Below are positions 5,805 through 8,014 of a stretch of DNA of 8,014 bases, piece by piece; within the stretch, counting starts at the first letter, position 1; the number at the start of each line of letters is the position of its first letter. This DNA comes from Mageeibacillus sp. UBA1257 (GTDB lineage Bacteria > Bacillota > Clostridia > UBA1212 > UBA1257), in NCBI GenBank assembly GCA_002308775.1, contig DBVT01000119.1:6812-14825 (forward strand). The letters are read 5' to 3'. The position numbers were made by a program, and so were the translations under genes. The notes under the pieces were generated by a model. That model was not told the DNA's origin. It ran no database searches and worked only from the letters and a program-made list of their open reading frames with translations.

Positions 5805-6952
5805 CTGTGTCTCCTGTTTTCCCAATCGAGATACATCTTTCTCGCCGATTCGGGGCTGTCTTCTCCTTCTTTGTTTTTAACAGGCGCAAATTCGTCTTCT
5901 CTCTTTATTCTCAGCAGGGCGATATCATTGAAAAATCTGAATGCGTCGAACATGAACAGCTCGAATTTGTATGCTTTGCATTCCGTTTTCTCACCGTTCT
6001 CATCTTCACAGACAACTTTCTTGTCTGCGACATGATACGGAATGCCTGATCTTTCGTCGGCCATTTTTTCGAATATGTCTATGTTAAAAAGATTGCAGAG
6101 TATGTGAGCGTCGGAGAAAAGAAGCTCGCCGTTCTCGTCAGTCATAGCGGCTTCCTTTTCGGGAAGTTCCGTATATTCGATGACGTGGGGATGTCCGTTG
6201 ACTGTGCAGAAAACGCCCACTTTTTCTCCGGGATCTCTCTTTATCAGCGTCTTTGAACCGATGAGACACTTTTTACTCTGAGTATAACCGACAAACAGCG
6301 GATCGCACAGATATGCCAGGACATTGTCGATACCGCCGACATAGACCCATTTGATATTTCTCTTCTTCATATTCTTCAAAGCACCGGATTTGACGACTGC
6401 CTTGAATATTCCGCCGTGACCGTCCGCGCCTTCTTTTACATGTCCCGGTCTGTCATAAACTATCTCCCCGTTATGATGGACCATCGGCAGCATGCACTGC
6501 GTAAAAAAGAACACATCTTCTCTGTTCAGTCCGAAATAACCGTGCTCTTCAAAGAAAGATACGGATCTGTCGTTGTTTTCTTCGCTTGTCATTATATACC
6601 ACGGAATGATACAGCCGTATTTCTCCGAAGCCTCCTTGATCTTCAGCGCCTGTATCTCAAAGAGCGAGATGTGAGACGGAAGGCCGATATCGTATGTTCC
6701 TTTAGGGCCGTCGTGTCCGAGCCTTGTCCCCTGTCCGCCTGCCATCGTTATGACAGCGAATCCGCCTTTTTTGAATATCTTTTCTCCTGTTTTGATGTAT
6801 TTTTTCTTCTCTTTTTCCGGAAGCGAATCCTTGTCTGTGCCTTTGAGCGGAAGTATAACATCCTTTTCAAAATCGCCGAAAGACTCGTTTTCTCCGTTTT
6901 TGGCCATATTGTACAGCCTGTTCAAAAGATCGATATCGTATTTTTCACTCAT
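5801..6952 (-). CDS. UDPGP-family UDP-sugar pyrophosphorylase, UAP1-like
   Basis: The 383-residue protein belongs to the UDPGP (type 1) nucleotidyltransferases and most resembles UDP-N-acetylhexosamine pyrophosphorylases of the UAP1/AGX type. These make UDP-GlcNAc or UDP-GalNAc and pyrophosphate from UTP and the sugar 1-phosphate. The nucleotide-binding loop is AGGQGTRLGHDGPKG (71-85). Further family marks are the GADGHGG segment (175-181), GGIDNVLAYLCDPLFVGY (206-223), IEYTELPEKEA (258-268), a CNLFNIDIF segment (286-294), KFELFMFDAF (329-338) and EFAPVKNKEGEDSPESAR (354-371). It is shorter than eukaryotic UAP1 (about 500 residues) but covers the catalytic core. The exact sugar (GlcNAc, GalNAc or glucose) cannot be read from the sequence. 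The ATG at 6952 overlaps the peptidase stop as ATGA, with GGAGGAGAAG upstream. It is unrelated to the usual bacterial GlmU and could supplement it. Confidence 0.9.
   Translation of the reverse strand: MSEKYDIDLLNRLYNMAKNGENESFGDFEKDVILPLKGTDKDSLPEKEKKKYIKTGEKIFKKGGFAVITMAGGQGTRLGHDGPKGTYDIGLPSHISLFEIQALKIKEASEKYGCIIPWYIMTSEENNDRSVSFFEEHGYFGLNREDVFFFTQCMLPMVHHNGEIVYDRPGHVKEGADGHGGIFKAVVKSGALKNMKKRNIKWVYVGGIDNVLAYLCDPLFVGYTQSKKCLIGSKTLIKRDPGEKVGVFCTVNGHPHVIEYTELPEKEAAMTDENGELLFSDAHILCNLFNIDIFEKMADERSGIPYHVADKKVVCEDENGEKTECKAYKFELFMFDAFRFFNDIALLRIKREDEFAPVKNKEGEDSPESARKMYLDWENRRHR
5811..5815 (-). promoter_or_regulatory. Ribosome binding site that fixes the membrane-protein start
   Basis: The minus strand reads AGGAG six bases before the ATG at 5804. 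The site lies inside the last codons of the pyrophosphorylase gene and supports 5804 over the in-frame ATG at 5825. Confidence 0.8.
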
Positions 6953-8014
6953 GCCGCGATCTTCTCCTCCCCTATATATTCGCTGAAATGATCCGCGAAA
7001 AAGTCGCGGAACTTTTTAACTTCTTCCTCTTCAAACATCGAACCGAGACCTGCTTTCTCGCTCAAAGCCTTGATCCCGCAGTCAGATCCGAGGTCTACTA
7101 TCTCGAAATATTTCTCTTTCGCTTTTTCAAAAGAATCACTTTCTGAGATCATAAAAATGTTTAGCGCATCGTAAGCCGAAACAGCATAGCTGAGATAGTA
7201 AAACGGCGCGATGTAATTGTGGTGCACATCCACCCAGTTAAATCTGTGATAATCCGTCACATCCTCCGCTTTGACTATGCCGTAAGCGACAGAAAGCTCT
7301 TCGAATTTTTTGTTCAGATCATCAAGAGTGAGATCGTCCGCAGAGTATGCATATCGCTGAAATTCGTCATAAAGACATCCTGAAATGATCGAATAAAGCA
7401 TATCGATGATCTTGTAATCCTTGAGGTCTTCCACGCTGTCAGCCGGAAACACTTTGTCATATAAAGACATGTAAAGCAGTTCGAGTCCCTGAGAGTGTAT
7501 CTCCTTCACGTCTATATTGCTTGTAGCGTCGTGGTTGATATATTCCTCGTAATAATGACCGAATTCGTGAACGATCGCGAGATAATCATCAACGCTGTCG
7601 TAATAATACGAGAACAGAAAAGGCACGTTGTAACCGCTGATATACGTCGTAAAAGAGGCGTTCATCTTCGTGTCTGATTTTGAAACGTCGACGAGATTAT
7701 TTTCCCTCATATAAGTGAAAACATCCTTCATGTCTACACTTATTGCAGAAATGTTCTCGCCTATCGAATCGAGCGCGCTGTCCCCCGAGTATGTACCCTG
7801 CACGGAGAAAATATCGTTGTTCGCAGCTTCTCTCGCTCTTTCGCGAAGAGACGCGTAAAGAGGCGCGAGATATTGTTTTACATAACCGCAGAAGTTGTCA
7901 GCCTCATCAGCGGAAACATCTCTCATATACTGATCATAGTAATAATCGAGGCACGTTTCGAAAGTCTTTCCGTCGTACATACTTCTTCTCGTTTTCACAA
8001 GATCGACATAAAGC
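6949..8014 (-). CDS. M3-family zinc metallopeptidase, oligoendopeptidase F-like (5' end outside window)
   Basis: The open frame continues past the right edge, so the N-terminal part is missing; about 354 codons are present. A GTG at 7998 lies in frame, but the upstream residues LYVDL continue the family pattern, so it is not taken as the start. The zinc site is HEFGH (DNA 7555-7569), with the third ligand Glu in KEIHSQ (7501-7503), 22 residues after the catalytic Glu as in thimet/PepF peptidases. The C-terminal half is helical with Tyr-rich segments such as HNYIAPFYYLSYAVSAYDAL, typical of the family's substrate-cleft wall. PepF enzymes are usually cytoplasmic and cut short peptides of roughly 7-17 residues; full length is about 560-600 residues. 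It is the first gene seen of the coupled block, with its stop overlapping the next start. A role in turnover of imported or signal peptides is possible, but its link to the envelope genes is unclear. Confidence 0.9.
   Translation of the reverse strand, partial: LYVDLVKTRRSMYDGKTFETCLDYYYDQYMRDVSADEADNFCGYVKQYLAPLYASLRERAREAANNDIFSVQGTYSGDSALDSIGENISAISVDMKDVFTYMRENNLVDVSKSDTKMNASFTTYISGYNVPFLFSYYYDSVDDYLAIVHEFGHYYEEYINHDATSNIDVKEIHSQGLELLYMSLYDKVFPADSVEDLKDYKIIDMLYSIISGCLYDEFQRYAYSADDLTLDDLNKKFEELSVAYGIVKAEDVTDYHRFNWVDVHHNYIAPFYYLSYAVSAYDALNIFMISESDSFEKAKEKYFEIVDLGSDCGIKALSEKAGLGSMFEEEEVKKFRDFFADHFSEYIGEEKIAA

Noticed and set aside
6416..6991. Plus-strand open frame of 191 codons opposite the pyrophosphorylase
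   Set aside because: It is antisense to a well-supported gene and its Phe/Val-rich translation is what the complement of Lys/Glu codons produces.

Overview
The window looks like chromosomal DNA from a low-to-moderate GC Gram-positive anaerobe of the class Clostridia. This is inferred from the murB-rapZ adjacency, strong AGGAG ribosome binding sites, a sigma-A promoter with near-consensus hexamers, a lipobox lipoprotein, and clostridial-type M3 peptidase, histidine kinase and OmpR-family regulator genes. Species cannot be told from the sequence. All nine supported genes are on the minus strand, so transcription runs right to left.

Right to left, the main block is seven genes from the right edge down to about 1060. 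It holds an M3-family metallopeptidase (5' end outside the window), a eukaryote-like UDP-N-acetylhexosamine pyrophosphorylase (UAP1 family), a small three-helix membrane protein with an exported domain, a sensor histidine kinase, its OmpR-family response regulator, MurB and RapZ. Four of the six junctions are 4-base ATGA stop/start overlaps. The other two gaps are 54 and 31 bases, with strong ribosome binding sites and no clear internal promoter. I read this as one translationally coupled operon whose promoter is beyond the right edge.

The contents suggest an envelope-precursor theme. The pyrophosphorylase would make UDP-GlcNAc (or a related UDP-sugar), MurB makes UDP-MurNAc from a UDP-GlcNAc derivative, and RapZ proteins regulate amino-sugar synthesis in other bacteria. 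A two-component system, with a candidate membrane accessory protein directly upstream, sits in the middle. That joint arrangement is the most interesting thing here; its functional meaning is inference.

Left of rapZ, a 124-base intergenic region carries an AT-only palindrome and a good sigma-A promoter (TTGACG, 17-base spacer, TAAAAT). This drives a single-gene unit for a 211-residue lipoprotein of unknown function, which starts at GTG and is closed by a strong intrinsic terminator. The left edge cuts an RluA-type pseudouridine synthase after its N-terminal S4 domain. No mobile elements, CRISPR arrays, tRNA or rRNA genes were seen, and no gene-free stretch exceeds 300 bases.
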